This document shows, in pieces, positions 19,000 through 27,764 of a DNA stretch of 64,000 bases. The translations under genes and the position numbers were made by a program. The notes under the pieces were generated by a model. The model was not told the DNA's origin. It did not search any database and saw only the letters and a list, made by a program, of their open reading frames with translations. Position 1 is the first letter of the stretch, and each line of letters opens with the position of its first letter. Source of the DNA: Synechocystis sp. PCC 7338 (GTDB lineage: Bacteria > Cyanobacteriota > Cyanobacteriia > Cyanobacteriales > Microcystaceae); the NCBI RefSeq assembly GCF_018282115.1, contig NZ_CP054306.1:558001-622000 (forward strand). The letters are read 5' to 3'.

Positions 19000-19038
19000 A
19001 AAAAAAACTCCCCCCAATCGGAGATGGCCTGGGGGGAT
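19000..19038 (-). terminator. Rho-independent terminator of flv3
   Basis: On the minus strand TCCCCCC pairs with GGGGGGA around a loop of about 17 bases and is followed directly by GTTTTTTTT. It lies 36 bases after the flv3 stop codon. The hairpin is symmetric and could also slow transcription from the VKOR side, but there is no T-tract in that direction. Confidence 0.85.
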
Positions 19039-19073
19039 TGTTCTTGACAGTTTTGCGCTTTGATTACATTCGA

Positions 19074-20795
19074 TTAGTAGTAGTTACCCACTTTGCGGTG
19101 ATGTACGGCGGTTAACCCTTCCGCTTTGGCCACTCGGCCATTGGTTACTTGACTGTAGACAATCCAGTGGTCACTACATTCCATGCGACTGGCCACCTCA
19201 CACTCCAGGTAGGCCAACGCATCGGTCAAAATCGGAGAACCATTGGCGGCGGTTTGGATTTTGACACCGGCAAAACGATCTGCCCCAGGGGGAAAGCGCT
19301 TGAGGAAATGTTTCATCAAGGATTGATAATTACCTTCTTCCAAGATATTCAACACAAAGCGATCGCCAACCTGCATGAGGGATTCAATGGCCCGATCCTT
19401 AGCCACAGCGACGGTGAAACCAGGGGGACTAAAGCTGGCTTGGGAAACCCAGGACGCAAGCATGGCCCCTTTGACTTCCCCTTTTTGGGCGGTGATGATA
19501 TAAAGCCCGCCGCTGATGCGACCGATCGCCTTTTCCAGATCGCTGTCGAGGGATTTGAGCTGTTTAATTTTGGCCGCTTGGATCAGATTTTGTCCCAAAT
19601 CAGTGCCAGACTCATCACAAAGCTGATAGGTGCTTTCGCTGGGGGTATCTTTGACCTTGATAACCGTGAAAGCTTCCCGCAAACCCAGGTCTAAAAATTT
19701 GGTGCGGAGGGGATCAATGGGTTCGTCATCTCCACCATAGGATTCGTATAAGCCAAAGACTTGTTTCGGTTGCATGGCGGCCAACACCGCGCCGAAATTA
19801 GTGCTGAGGTCACCACTGGCCTTCAAAGGCGGCATCCCCAGAACCACCCCACTGGCATGGCCGACCAATTCTTGGATTTCCTGGGGATCTGCGGTGCTTA
19901 GGTCCACCATATCCACCCCCACCCCAGTTTTGGTAATGCCCTTGGCAATGGCCTGGGAAAGGCGATCGCCATAGCCGTAATCGGCCACATAGAAAACCAC
20001 CACGGTTTTTTCCGCTTTGTTTTGGGATTCACTCCAATGGCGGTAGCGATGCAATAATTCAGCGACGTTGTAGCGCAGTAGGGGGCCGTGGCCGTTGGCA
20101 ACGGTGCTAATGGTGCCCAGGTTATCCATGCGTTTCATGGCTGCCAGCACAGAACGGGAGTTGGGGCCCATCAAACAGTCGTAGTAAAACTGGTAATCCG
20201 GCTCAATTTTGCCCAAATCGGTGTCGAAAACCGCATCGGAGCAGTAATGCATGCCAAATACATCGCAGGTGAAGAGAATTTCCGTGGCGGGGTCATAGGT
20301 GAGCATGGTGTCCGGCCAGTGGAGATTAGGGGCGCTGACAAATTCCAAATTATGGCCCTGGCCCAAATCCAGGCGATCGCCACTTTTAACCTGGATGCGT
20401 TCAAAGGGTTGATGGACAAAGTTATTCAAAAATTGCAGAGCCACTTTGGTGGCCACCACCGTAATTTGGGGATTGAGTTGCAGAATATCCTTTATCAATC
20501 CACTGTGGTCCGGCTCCGTGTGGCTGACGATGAGGTAATCAATTTCCTTGGGATCAATTAGCCCCTGCAGTAAATCCAGGTATAGGCGGCGGAATTTTTC
20601 GTGGGAGCTATCCACCAGGGCCACCCGATCAGCTTGGATGAGATAGGAATTGTAAGTGGTGCCGTTTTGCAGGCCAAATTCGATGTCAAACCGATCTCGA
20701 TCCCAGTCCAAGGAACGAATAGCAATAATATTTTTGGCAATCGCCTCGGTCTGGGTAGAAAGCCGCTTTTGGGTAGCTAGGGGGGTAGTGACCAT
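19074..20795 (-). CDS. flv3: Flavodiiron protein Flv3
   Basis: This 573-residue A-type flavodiiron protein extended by a flavin reductase takes part in Mehler-like O2 photoreduction after photosystem I. The metallo-beta-lactamase-like domain has the canonical di-iron ligands His92, Glu94, Asp96 and His97 in SHTEPDHSG, with further ligands in LHWPDTM, CDVFGMH and NGHGPLL. The flavodoxin domain starts near VVFYVADYGYGDRL, and the C-terminal NAD(P)H:flavin reductase domain begins near GRISGGLYI. A full ligand set distinguishes Flv3 from Flv1; paralog choice also rests on neighbour genes recalled from PCC 6803. AGGAG lies six bases before the ATG. Confidence 0.9.
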   Translation of the reverse strand: MVTTPLATQKRLSTQTEAIAKNIIAIRSLDWDRDRFDIEFGLQNGTTYNSYLIQADRVALVDSSHEKFRRLYLDLLQGLIDPKEIDYLIVSHTEPDHSGLIKDILQLNPQITVVATKVALQFLNNFVHQPFERIQVKSGDRLDLGQGHNLEFVSAPNLHWPDTMLTYDPATEILFTCDVFGMHYCSDAVFDTDLGKIEPDYQFYYDCLMGPNSRSVLAAMKRMDNLGTISTVANGHGPLLRYNVAELLHRYRHWSESQNKAEKTVVVFYVADYGYGDRLSQAIAKGITKTGVGVDMVDLSTADPQEIQELVGHASGVVLGMPPLKASGDLSTNFGAVLAAMQPKQVFGLYESYGGDDEPIDPLRTKFLDLGLREAFTVIKVKDTPSESTYQLCDESGTDLGQNLIQAAKIKQLKSLDSDLEKAIGRISGGLYIITAQKGEVKGAMLASWVSQASFSPPGFTVAVAKDRAIESLMQVGDRFVLNILEEGNYQSLMKHFLKRFPPGADRFAGVKIQTAANGSPILTDALAYLECEVASRMECSDHWIVYSQVTNGRVAKAEGLTAVHHRKVGNYY

Positions 20796-21041
20796 GCCGT
20801 ACTCCTAGGACTGGTAATGGAAAACTCTCTGTCCAGTGTATCCCAGGGGCCAGAGCGGGGGAAAGTTAACAAACATTGATATTTTTAAATCAAACCATCA
20901 CAACCTGCACCATTGTGGTTTCATGACGAATACTCTTCCAATTCCCCAATGATGCTTGAAAATTAGCCCGTCCCCAAGTTTATTCTCTGGTTAATTGGGG
21001 GATCCCACGCTTTAGATGTCCCCGCGGAGGATGGAAGGAGG

Positions 21042-21728
21042 TTAGAGGCGATACATAATGCTTTCCCCATGGCTATCGGTGCCACAGGTGCGGAAAAGGT
21101 TATACAAATCCCCCAGGTAACAGACTTCTTCCATTTGGGGCACAGAACTCTGCCAAGGCTTGGGGTTGCCGTAGGCATAAAAAGCTTCCACCCCATCAAT
21201 GCCATGGCGGGCCGCTGCTGGGATCAGTTGACTGGCCGGCTGACGGTACCTGGTCGGGTGGGCCAACACCACTAAACCACCGGCATCATGGAGAGCCTTG
21301 ATTACTTTAGCCGCTTGGGCATAATATTTATCCGGGCGATCGCCAGTCAGGTAGGGGGTTAACACCGGTTGGGTCGGGTCAAAATCGTAGCCAAGGATGT
21401 GGACTTCGGTGCCATCTAAATTAGCGGTAATCTCAATGCCAGTCCACAGTTGGGGCCTGGGCCCTGGATAGTGGCAATGTTCGGTGAGCCAGCGTTGGGC
21501 CCGGTAATAGCCCGCCACACAGTGGTGGTCTGTGATGGCCAAGCCCCGCAATTCTTGGTGTATGGCCTGTTCGATCAAGCCCTCCGGGCTCATCTGGCCA
21601 TCGGAACATCGGGTGTGGAGGTGAAAATTATAAAACCGTGGACAACTGGTGGGGGTCAAAGATTGCCAAACAGTTGTAAGTTGGCGCTCCATCTGTTGAG
21701 ACTGCGGAGAAATAAGGTCGTTAACCAT
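21042..21728 (-). CDS. PHP-domain phosphoesterase
   Basis: This 228-residue protein has the PHP metal-dependent phosphoesterase fold. The motifs are FHLHTRCSDG (metal histidines), LAITDHHC, EITANLDG and LGYDFDP, then VLAHPTRYR and GTDSHGE at the end. Such stand-alone proteins are related to nucleoside 3',5'-bisphosphate or RNA phosphatases of the YciV/RNase AM type, but the substrate is not assigned here. The ATG at 21728 is preceded by AGGATGG; the frame extends 63 bases upstream without a better site. It is divergent from the DUF2779 nuclease gene. Confidence 0.85.
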   Translation of the reverse strand: MVNDLISPQSQQMERQLTTVWQSLTPTSCPRFYNFHLHTRCSDGQMSPEGLIEQAIHQELRGLAITDHHCVAGYYRAQRWLTEHCHYPGPRPQLWTGIEITANLDGTEVHILGYDFDPTQPVLTPYLTGDRPDKYYAQAAKVIKALHDAGGLVVLAHPTRYRQPASQLIPAAARHGIDGVEAFYAYGNPKPWQSSVPQMEEVCYLGDLYNLFRTCGTDSHGESIMYRL

Positions 21729-22067
21729 AAATAAATGCCATCCTGACAACGGGTTGGTGCTGGATATAGATACATCCCACCTTTTTCCCACAATAACAAA
21801 ACTTTACATAATTGGCTTTTACTCCTCGTCCCGTCCCCCAAGTAAAAAGTTCCTCAACCAGAACCCTCCTAATTGCCCTTTTCAAAGACAGACTAAAAAA
21901 ATCACAGAGCCCAGGCTAGGTTACATTAGGTTGAGACTGGAAATTATTTTCTTCCAAAGCTCGCCAGGGAATGGTTTAAGCATAACATCGGTAGAGTGAA
22001 CCCCGTCCATTTTTCTCTCTGCTCAGAACCTGCGTTTTAAGGTTGGGTTTCTATGGAGTCGGCCACC
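21729..22067. other. Divergent promoter region, PHP gene and nuclease gene
   Basis: This is about 340 A/T-rich bases between divergent genes. No RNA gene, repeat or clear promoter pair was recognised. Confidence 0.4.
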
Positions 22068-23549
22068 ATGTCTTTTCCCATCAGCAAGACCTACTTTTTG
22101 GCAGGGTTGCACTGTCCGAAACGTCTATGGTTGTCCATTTGTCGTCCAGAAGATGCTTCCCCCATGTCCTTGGCCGCCGAACAAAGAATTAAACAAGGTA
22201 AGGCGATCGGAGTGGCGGCCCGGGAATCTTTTAAAAATGGCATATTGGTGGATGGAAGTCTGAAGTACTGCCTAGAAAAAAGTTGGGAATTGACAGTGGT
22301 GGAGGCAAGGCAAGGGGGGGAGTGTTTATTTGAGCCGGCTTTTTTGTATGACGATATTTTGGTGCGCTGTGACGTATTGCGACGCTTACCTTCGGGCAAT
22401 TGGGAAATTATTGAAGTAAAATCCGCCACCAAGCTCAAGGACGAACACATCGCCGATTTGACCTTGCAACATTACGTGTTGGAGGGGTTGGGGTTAACGG
22501 TGGAGAAAACGAGTCTCATGGTGGTAAATCCCATGGCGAGGAATTGGAGTGTGGTGCAGGAAAGGTTTTGTTATCAAGATGTGACGGCGGCAGTGGTGCG
22601 TTGGCGTCAGCAGTTGCCCCAAAAACTGGCAGAATTCCGCAAATTGTTGACGGAACCGACCGCCCCCCAGGTCCCCATTGGTAGCCATTGCGATCGTCCT
22701 TACCGTTGTCCGTTTAAGGATCATTGTTGGCAGAATGTGCCCCCGATTTCAATTTTCGACATCCCTCTGTTGAAACAAGATAAATTGCAAAGGTTGATGG
22801 AGTCTAACGTCTGGCACCTGGATGACATTCCGACGGACTTTCCTTTAACCCAAAGGCAAAAAGCATTCATTGACCGGATGACGGAAGCAAAACCCCAAAT
22901 AGACCACGATTTGCTAAGGCGATTGTTGGGCCAGATCTCCCTCGATCAACCGTTGTATTTTTTTGATGTGGAAACCCACAGCAGTGCCATTCCTCGTTTT
23001 GCCGGTCTGCATCCCTACGAACGTTGCATTTTTCAGTACAGTTGTCATTGTCTCAATCTGGAAGGTTCCCTGGAGCACTTTGAATATTTACATACGGAAA
23101 ATTCCGATCCCCGCCTCCCCCTGCTGATTTCCCTGATACACCACATTGGTGATCGGGGCTCCGTGGTGGTTTATAACCAATCCTTTGAAAAGGGCGTATT
23201 ACAACAATTGGCGGCGGCCTACCCCAACTATGGGGCCAAAATTAATCAGATCATCGATCGCCTGTGGGATTTACAGGTGGTTTTTAAAAAAGCCTATTTC
23301 CATCCAGGTTTCCAGGGTTCCTATTCCCTCAAAAAAGTTCTGCCGGTAATGGTGCCCCAGCTTTGCCACGACAACTTGGCCATCAAGTCTGGCAATGAAG
23401 CTCCCCTGGTGTGGGAAGCCCTCCTGGAATGTTCTCTGCCGGAAAAAAGGGAAGAAATGGCCCAGCAACTGCGGGAGTATTGTGGCCTAGACACCCTTGG
23501 CATGGTAAGAATTTATCAGGTTCTACAACAGGAGTTGAGGGAGGAGTAG
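22068..23549 (+). CDS. RecB/Cas4-like nuclease fused to a DEDD-type exonuclease domain (DUF2779)
   Basis: This 493-residue protein appears to hold two nuclease folds. The N-terminal half resembles Cas4/RecB nucleases. A first cysteine in GLHCPKRLWL and a late cluster CDRPYRCPFKDHC could bind a 4Fe-4S cluster, and RCDVLRR ... IIEVKSAT gives the PD-(D/E)xK catalytic set, with a glutamine in LTLQHYVL. The C-terminal half starts at YFFDVETHSSAIPRF, the first motif of RNase H-like DEDD exonucleases, and includes VVYNQSFEKGVL and a final aspartate near YCGLDTLGMV. It matches the DUF2779 / TM0106-type family of unknown function. GGAG sits about ten bases before the ATG at 22068; a start 15 bases earlier is possible. 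Confidence 0.82.
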   Translation: MSFPISKTYFLAGLHCPKRLWLSICRPEDASPMSLAAEQRIKQGKAIGVAARESFKNGILVDGSLKYCLEKSWELTVVEARQGGECLFEPAFLYDDILVRCDVLRRLPSGNWEIIEVKSATKLKDEHIADLTLQHYVLEGLGLTVEKTSLMVVNPMARNWSVVQERFCYQDVTAAVVRWRQQLPQKLAEFRKLLTEPTAPQVPIGSHCDRPYRCPFKDHCWQNVPPISIFDIPLLKQDKLQRLMESNVWHLDDIPTDFPLTQRQKAFIDRMTEAKPQIDHDLLRRLLGQISLDQPLYFFDVETHSSAIPRFAGLHPYERCIFQYSCHCLNLEGSLEHFEYLHTENSDPRLPLLISLIHHIGDRGSVVVYNQSFEKGVLQQLAAAYPNYGAKINQIIDRLWDLQVVFKKAYFHPGFQGSYSLKKVLPVMVPQLCHDNLAIKSGNEAPLVWEALLECSLPEKREEMAQQLREYCGLDTLGMVRIYQVLQQELREE

Positions 23550-23574
23550 GAGGGATCAAAACGCCATGGATGGT

Positions 23575-24243
23575 CTAGTCGCTATCCCCATCCTCTTTGC
23601 CCTGGCTTGGGTGGTGGTCATCAAACAAGATCAGCGTTTCCGCCGCCTGCCGGGGAGAATCAGTGGTTTTCCTCGATGGGACTGGGATTATGGGGGACAT
23701 ATTTTCCCCTTGTCCGGTCGGTAAACGTTCCTGGTGGTAAGTTTCCTTGGCTTGGGCCTCCATCAACTCAGGCGATCGCCGTCGGGGGATTTTTAATTGA
23801 GAAGCTGGAGGAATTTGTAATTGGGGAACGGGGAGAACCAAAGCCGCTGGGGGGTCATCTTCCTTAGTCGTACCGGCAATATTTTTCACAAAAAAGTTAA
23901 TTGTTTCTTCCTTCAACCAGCCCTTGAGCACCGCCACTGAACCAAAGCGTACCCCCAACCGTTGTTGTTCGCGCAAAATACGTTCAATCTGGTCTTCATC
24001 CAGCAGATGGGCCATTTTCAGGTAGTAACCAATGGGGCCCTGCACCGGTTGCCCCACCATTGCGGGCCAGAGGTCAACGAAAAAATCCGCCGTTTCCTGG
24101 GAAATCCAGCCATGGTGAGAAAGAATTTCCCCCAACAACATCTCGAACTGCTTTTGTTCATACAAAGCCACCTCCAATTGCCCAGAGGTAATTAGTTTTG
24201 CTTCCTGGAGAATAATACCGATGGGCTTTTTGTTACTGACCAT
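23575..24243 (-). CDS. Protein with tandem GspE-N/MshEN-like repeats
   Basis: This 222-residue soluble protein holds two similar segments: one starts IILQEAKLITSGQLEVAL and contains LGEILSHHGWISQETADFF, the other has KMAHLLDEDQIERIL and GSVAVLKGWLKEETINFF. This pattern is that of the N-terminal domain of type II secretion/type IV pilus ATPases (MshEN, a c-di-GMP binding module in some proteins). No ATPase domain follows; the C-terminal third is proline-rich and low-complexity, ending in acidic residues. A role in pilus or second-messenger regulation is possible but unproven. Confidence 0.65.
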   Translation of the reverse strand: MVSNKKPIGIILQEAKLITSGQLEVALYEQKQFEMLLGEILSHHGWISQETADFFVDLWPAMVGQPVQGPIGYYLKMAHLLDEDQIERILREQQRLGVRFGSVAVLKGWLKEETINFFVKNIAGTTKEDDPPAALVLPVPQLQIPPASQLKIPRRRSPELMEAQAKETYHQERLPTGQGENMSPIIPVPSRKTTDSPRQAAETLILFDDHHPSQGKEDGDSD

Positions 24244-24337
24244 GGCGGATGGGGGAAGAGCATGTTTCAGAATCGGACAAGATAGACTCTGAATGAAAGA
24301 AAAAAGACTTAATTAGGCGTAATTGGGCTTTAATAAT

Positions 24338-24673
24338 CTAACCACCGCTAATTTTAGCTTTGTATCCCTGCTTTAACAAATAAGCGAGAATTTTCTCCCG
24401 TTGATCACCCTGGATTTCCAAACAATCCTCTTTCAAGGTGCCCCCACTGCCACAAAAACTTTTCAGAGCCTTGAGCAGAGCTTGCCGCCCTGGGGTGGAC
24501 AATTGCAAACCATGCACCACTGTTACCGTTTTTCCTTTTCGACCAGAGCGAGTTGCTTGGATCCGGACATTATGCTGTTGGGGAGGAAGGTCAATTTCTT
24601 CCTCCGATGTGGGATCTACCACCGGGCCAAATTCTTGGTAAACAATACGGGCTGGGGGTTTGGAGCTGGCCAT
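24338..24673 (-). CDS. sui1: SUI1/YciH-family translation factor
   Basis: This 111-residue protein is of the bacterial eIF1-like (YciH) family, which influences fidelity of start-site selection. The SUI1 core runs from VRIQATRSGRKGKTVTVVHG through LKALKSFCGSGGTLKEDC to EIQGDQREKILAYL, ending in a short GYKAKISGG tail. The N-terminal ~35 residues are unstructured. It stands alone between the MshEN-like gene and the PAP2 gene, all on the minus strand. Confidence 0.93.
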   Translation of the reverse strand: MASSKPPARIVYQEFGPVVDPTSEEEIDLPPQQHNVRIQATRSGRKGKTVTVVHGLQLSTPGRQALLKALKSFCGSGGTLKEDCLEIQGDQREKILAYLLKQGYKAKISGG

Positions 24674-24865
24674 AGGACTGGAAAAAAATACTGAGTAGCG
24701 CCAACGCTAATGAGCAGGAAGCAATTGGAAAATTAGCGTCTGATCGCCTGAATAAAATAGTACACTTACTAACCAGAGTACCAGATTCAACGCTGTCAGT
24801 GGGAGAGTTTGTTTGTAAAGTTTTGATCTATAGCATGTTGGCAAAACCGGTGGAGCATTTTAGTT

Positions 24866-25546
24866 TTAATGAGATTGCAAATAAACATCGGGCTTTTCCC
24901 GCTTCAGCAAGAACAAGCTAATAGTTAACCAAATAAAGCCCACCCCATAGCCGGCGAGGATATCTGTTAACCAATGAACTCGGCAATACATACTGGCAAT
25001 GCCGATGAAACTCACCCAAAGGGTTGCACCAAGATAAATGTGCCAACGGTATTGGGGAAAATGGGAAGCCAACAAAAAAGCCAGATAAAAATAAAACACC
25101 ACCCCTCCCGCCGCGTGGCCACTGGGGAAACTGCGCCCATCCACATCTACCAAACGGGGTAAAGGGCGAGTCCGATTAAAAAAGGGCTTCAACACTTGGT
25201 CAATGACCAAAAGAATGCCCAGGGTGGCAAAAACTAGATATTTAATCTCCGACCAATAGCGTTTCCAAGCTAAAAAACCGAGGGTGAGGGCAATCATTGT
25301 AGCGGTTAGTTCCACCCCTGTTCCTTTGTAAACCTTGATCCAAAAAGGGGCCATCTTTTCGGGAATCACTTGACGGAGCCAGTCTAAAAAGGCAATGTCA
25401 AAGGCAATTTCTTTCAGTTCGTTTACTTCCTTAAAATTGTGACCCAGGGCAATTAATAACCCCATGATCGCCAAGCAGCAGAAAAAGGGAATTCGACCGA
25501 CAATGGTTAACCAGGGAGGCAAAGGAGTATGGGCCGACGGCTTCAT
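24866..25546 (-). CDS. PAP2-superfamily membrane phosphatase
   Basis: This integral membrane lipid or pyrophosphate phosphatase has 226 residues from the ATG at 25546 (the frame extends eight codons to a TTG). Motif KPFFNRTRPLP gives phosphatase motif 1, SFPSGHAAG motif 2 and SMYCRVHWLTDILAG motif 3, all with the expected His/Arg/Ser. Around six hydrophobic helices are visible. The likely substrate is phosphatidic acid or undecaprenyl pyrophosphate; the sequence does not decide. It lies downstream of holA on the same strand. Confidence 0.9.
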   Translation of the reverse strand: MKPSAHTPLPPWLTIVGRIPFFCCLAIMGLLIALGHNFKEVNELKEIAFDIAFLDWLRQVIPEKMAPFWIKVYKGTGVELTATMIALTLGFLAWKRYWSEIKYLVFATLGILLVIDQVLKPFFNRTRPLPRLVDVDGRSFPSGHAAGGVVFYFYLAFLLASHFPQYRWHIYLGATLWVSFIGIASMYCRVHWLTDILAGYGVGFIWLTISLFLLKREKPDVYLQSH

Positions 25547-25606
25547 TGGGCAAGGTTTAAGAAATGACAATTTCCCAGCATAGGGCCATTTGTCGACAGA
25601 CGGAGA

Positions 25607-26608
25607 TCAATGACGACGGTGCATGGGCTGGAACAATGACGAGAGTTCCATCACCTTAGTTTGTAAGCTTGCATAGGGATCCGCTCCCCGCTTTAGTTGA
25701 TACTCCAATTCCAGCAACAGAGGTAGGGTTTTGAGCAATTGCCCGCCGGTAATGCCACGTAGTTCCTTGCGTAAAAAATATAAACGTTTAGGATTACTGA
25801 GATCGGCCTGGGCGGCGATCGCCTTATCATCCTTTTCCCCTGCTTCCAAGGCGAGCTTAATCAATGTCCAAGTGCGGAACTGGCCGGTGAGGGTAGCCAA
25901 AATTTTTAAAGCCGGTTCGTTATGGGTGAGCAATAAATCCGCCGCCAATTGCAAGGCCTGAGCCGTTTCCCCATCCCGGATCGCCTGGGCTAATTGCAAG
26001 CTATTTTGAGTGCTGGTACTGACCAACTGCTCCACCTGGGACACCGTTAAAGAGCCAGGCTGGCTCTCGCTATAGAGTTTGAGCTTGCCCAACTCATTCC
26101 AAATCAGCCTAGTGTCATTACCCAACGCTTCTGCTAAAAAACCTTCCGTTTCCGCCGCCAAGGGCAGTTGCAGATCCTGGGCGATCGCCTGGATTTGATG
26201 GATGAGGGCGTCCACATTCCAGGGAGAAATGAGGGCAAATTCCCGGATAGTGGCATTACCCTCCAAATATTTAGTCGATTTCAGGCGGCGATCAAGCTTT
26301 TTACTCGAAGTGAACAGTAGATGGCAGTCGGTAGGGATGGCGGGCAAACTTCTTTGCAGCCTAGCCAGTAGAGCATCATCACAACTTTGTCCCAAGGTGG
26401 AATCCACCACCCACACTAGGCGATCCCCATTGCCAAAGGGAGGAGTCAGGGCTTGTTCCAGACCTCTTTGGGTAGCATCAGCCTGTTCCCCCGGAATTTT
26501 CTCAAAATTAAACGCCTCCCATTGGGGGTCTAAACAACGTTTTTGCAATTGCTTGACCGCTTGGTGCAGGGTAAATTGGTCTTCGCCCCAATAAAAATAA
26601 ACGGGCAT
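25607..26608 (-). CDS. holA: DNA polymerase III delta subunit
   Basis: HolA is the wrench subunit of the clamp loader that opens the beta sliding clamp. The 333-residue length is normal. The N-terminal MPVYFYWGEDQFTL, the DRLVWV strand and the helical middle with GNDTRLIWNELGKLKLY are typical, as is the C-terminal collar region (LRKELRGITGGQLLKTLPLLLELEYQLKRG). There is no Walker motif, as expected for delta. A small membrane-protein gene lies upstream on the same strand. Confidence 0.92.
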   Translation of the reverse strand: MPVYFYWGEDQFTLHQAVKQLQKRCLDPQWEAFNFEKIPGEQADATQRGLEQALTPPFGNGDRLVWVVDSTLGQSCDDALLARLQRSLPAIPTDCHLLFTSSKKLDRRLKSTKYLEGNATIREFALISPWNVDALIHQIQAIAQDLQLPLAAETEGFLAEALGNDTRLIWNELGKLKLYSESQPGSLTVSQVEQLVSTSTQNSLQLAQAIRDGETAQALQLAADLLLTHNEPALKILATLTGQFRTWTLIKLALEAGEKDDKAIAAQADLSNPKRLYFLRKELRGITGGQLLKTLPLLLELEYQLKRGADPYASLQTKVMELSSLFQPMHRRH

Positions 26609-26675
26609 GGCAACATTGCGGAATTTTTATCTAACTCCCCCCAAGCTTTGGCCAGGGAGCTTTTCCAAAAAACTT

Positions 26676-26870
26676 TTAACGACCTTTGAGGGCCTTCTGA
26701 AAATTTTTGCGGTAGGAAGGATTGACCAGGAGTAAACCAGGCCAAAGCAAAGCCAGGGAGATGCGGGTTGCCAAGCTACGGTTAAAGTTAGTGTGGCGAT
26801 AACCAGAAAGAAAACGCCAGACTCCACCGACGTAAACCACCAACAAAACAAACAAAACTAAATATCCCAT
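26676..26870 (-). CDS. Small cyanobacterial membrane protein, unknown
   Basis: From the first ATG (26870) the product has about 64 residues. It has one N-terminal hydrophobic helix (GYLVLFVLLVVYVGGVW), a polar turn with RFLSGYRHTNFN, and a second hydrophobic segment ending in a basic tail (NPSYRKNFQKALKG). The hydrophobic pattern and basic end argue for a real gene, but I do not recognise the family. A TTG-initiated extension of 14 residues is possible. It is just upstream of holA. Confidence 0.6.
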   Translation of the reverse strand: MGYLVLFVLLVVYVGGVWRFLSGYRHTNFNRSLATRISLALLWPGLLLVNPSYRKNFQKALKGR

Positions 26871-27074
26871 AGTGCTTGAGGCGCCGAGAGTAGAAACAAT
26901 GCCCAAGGGCAAATGCCGTCCTCATTCTAGCAAATTAACCACCAGGAACCGTCAGCCGACAAGGCGATCGCCGCTCTTGTCATCAGAGGAGATGATAGTT
27001 GCTGAGAGTAGCTTCAAGGAGTATGAGCCAATTTTGAGATAATCTCGAGATTGCTTTTCAGCCCTGTCATTTCT

Positions 27075-27407
27075 ATGCTTCTCCCAAATGCCCAAAAAGC
27101 TGTGGTTGACATTCGTAAACTCCGTGACTATTGCCTCAATCTAGAGCATGAAGATGGAAAACACAAAGCACGGCTTTTTTTATCAACTTTTGGGATGACC
27201 GATGATGATGTCGAAGAATTACGTCAAATTCTACTGGCAGTAGCTCAAAGTCATGAAGTCAAACTGGGAAGAAAAGACGCATTTGGTCAGCGCTACACTT
27301 TGGATTTTGACATCGAATGGCAGAATAGAAGTGGAACGCTTCGTAGTGCCTGGATTATCGAGCACGGCTCAGAAGTGCCAAGATTGACGACTTGTTACCC
27401 GCTATAG
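27075..27407 (+). CDS. DUF6883-like protein, possible toxin component
   Basis: The 110-residue product starts MLLPNAQKAVVDIRKL, the typical start of DUF6883 proteins, which often occur as stand-alone genes in cyanobacteria or at the ends of polymorphic toxins. It has the conserved KLRDYCLN, HKARLFLSTFGM and SAWIIEHGSEVPRLTTCY blocks. No Shine-Dalgarno is clear at the ATG 27075; a TTG 24 bases upstream is in frame. The DUF4926-like gene starts 18 bases after the stop, which looks like a two-gene module. A toxin-antitoxin-type role is inferred from gene arrangement and family context, not shown. Confidence 0.7.
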   Translation: MLLPNAQKAVVDIRKLRDYCLNLEHEDGKHKARLFLSTFGMTDDDVEELRQILLAVAQSHEVKLGRKDAFGQRYTLDFDIEWQNRSGTLRSAWIIEHGSEVPRLTTCYPL

Positions 27408-27425
27408 TTCGGTGGAGATAGTTTA

Positions 27426-27671
27426 ATGAATAGTACGGTAAATTTATTGGATGTGGTGGCTTTAACCGTTGATTTACCCCAGTACAATCTGTGGCGAGGG
27501 CAGGTGGGCACAGTAGTGGATATCCTAGCAAATGGCACAGCATTTGAAGTCGAATTTAGCGATCGCCATGGGCGGCCCTACGAGTCTTTAGGACTACGAC
27601 CAGAGCAAGTAATCGTGTTACATTTTAAACCAAAATCCCTTGATAAAAAAGCGACGGTAGTTGCAACCTAA
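27426..27671 (+). CDS. DUF4926-like small protein, possible antitoxin/immunity partner
   Basis: This 81-residue protein is beta-rich. NLLDVVALTVDLPQYNLWRG is followed by QVGTVVDIL, FEVEFSDRHGRPYESLGL and the end strand VIVLHF. This is the usual DUF4926 layout, an SH3-like barrel with the GQVGTVV turn. GGAG about ten bases before the ATG gives a good ribosome site, better than that of the gene before it, which would suit a partner made in excess (inference). Confidence 0.75.
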   Translation: MNSTVNLLDVVALTVDLPQYNLWRGQVGTVVDILANGTAFEVEFSDRHGRPYESLGLRPEQVIVLHFKPKSLDKKATVVAT

Positions 27672-27764
27672 CAAGACTGTTTTTAAAGATGGCATCAGTT
27701 TTACCCGTCACCGATGCCCATAAATTACTCTCTTTAAATATGTCTAAACGATTAGAGCTTTAGA

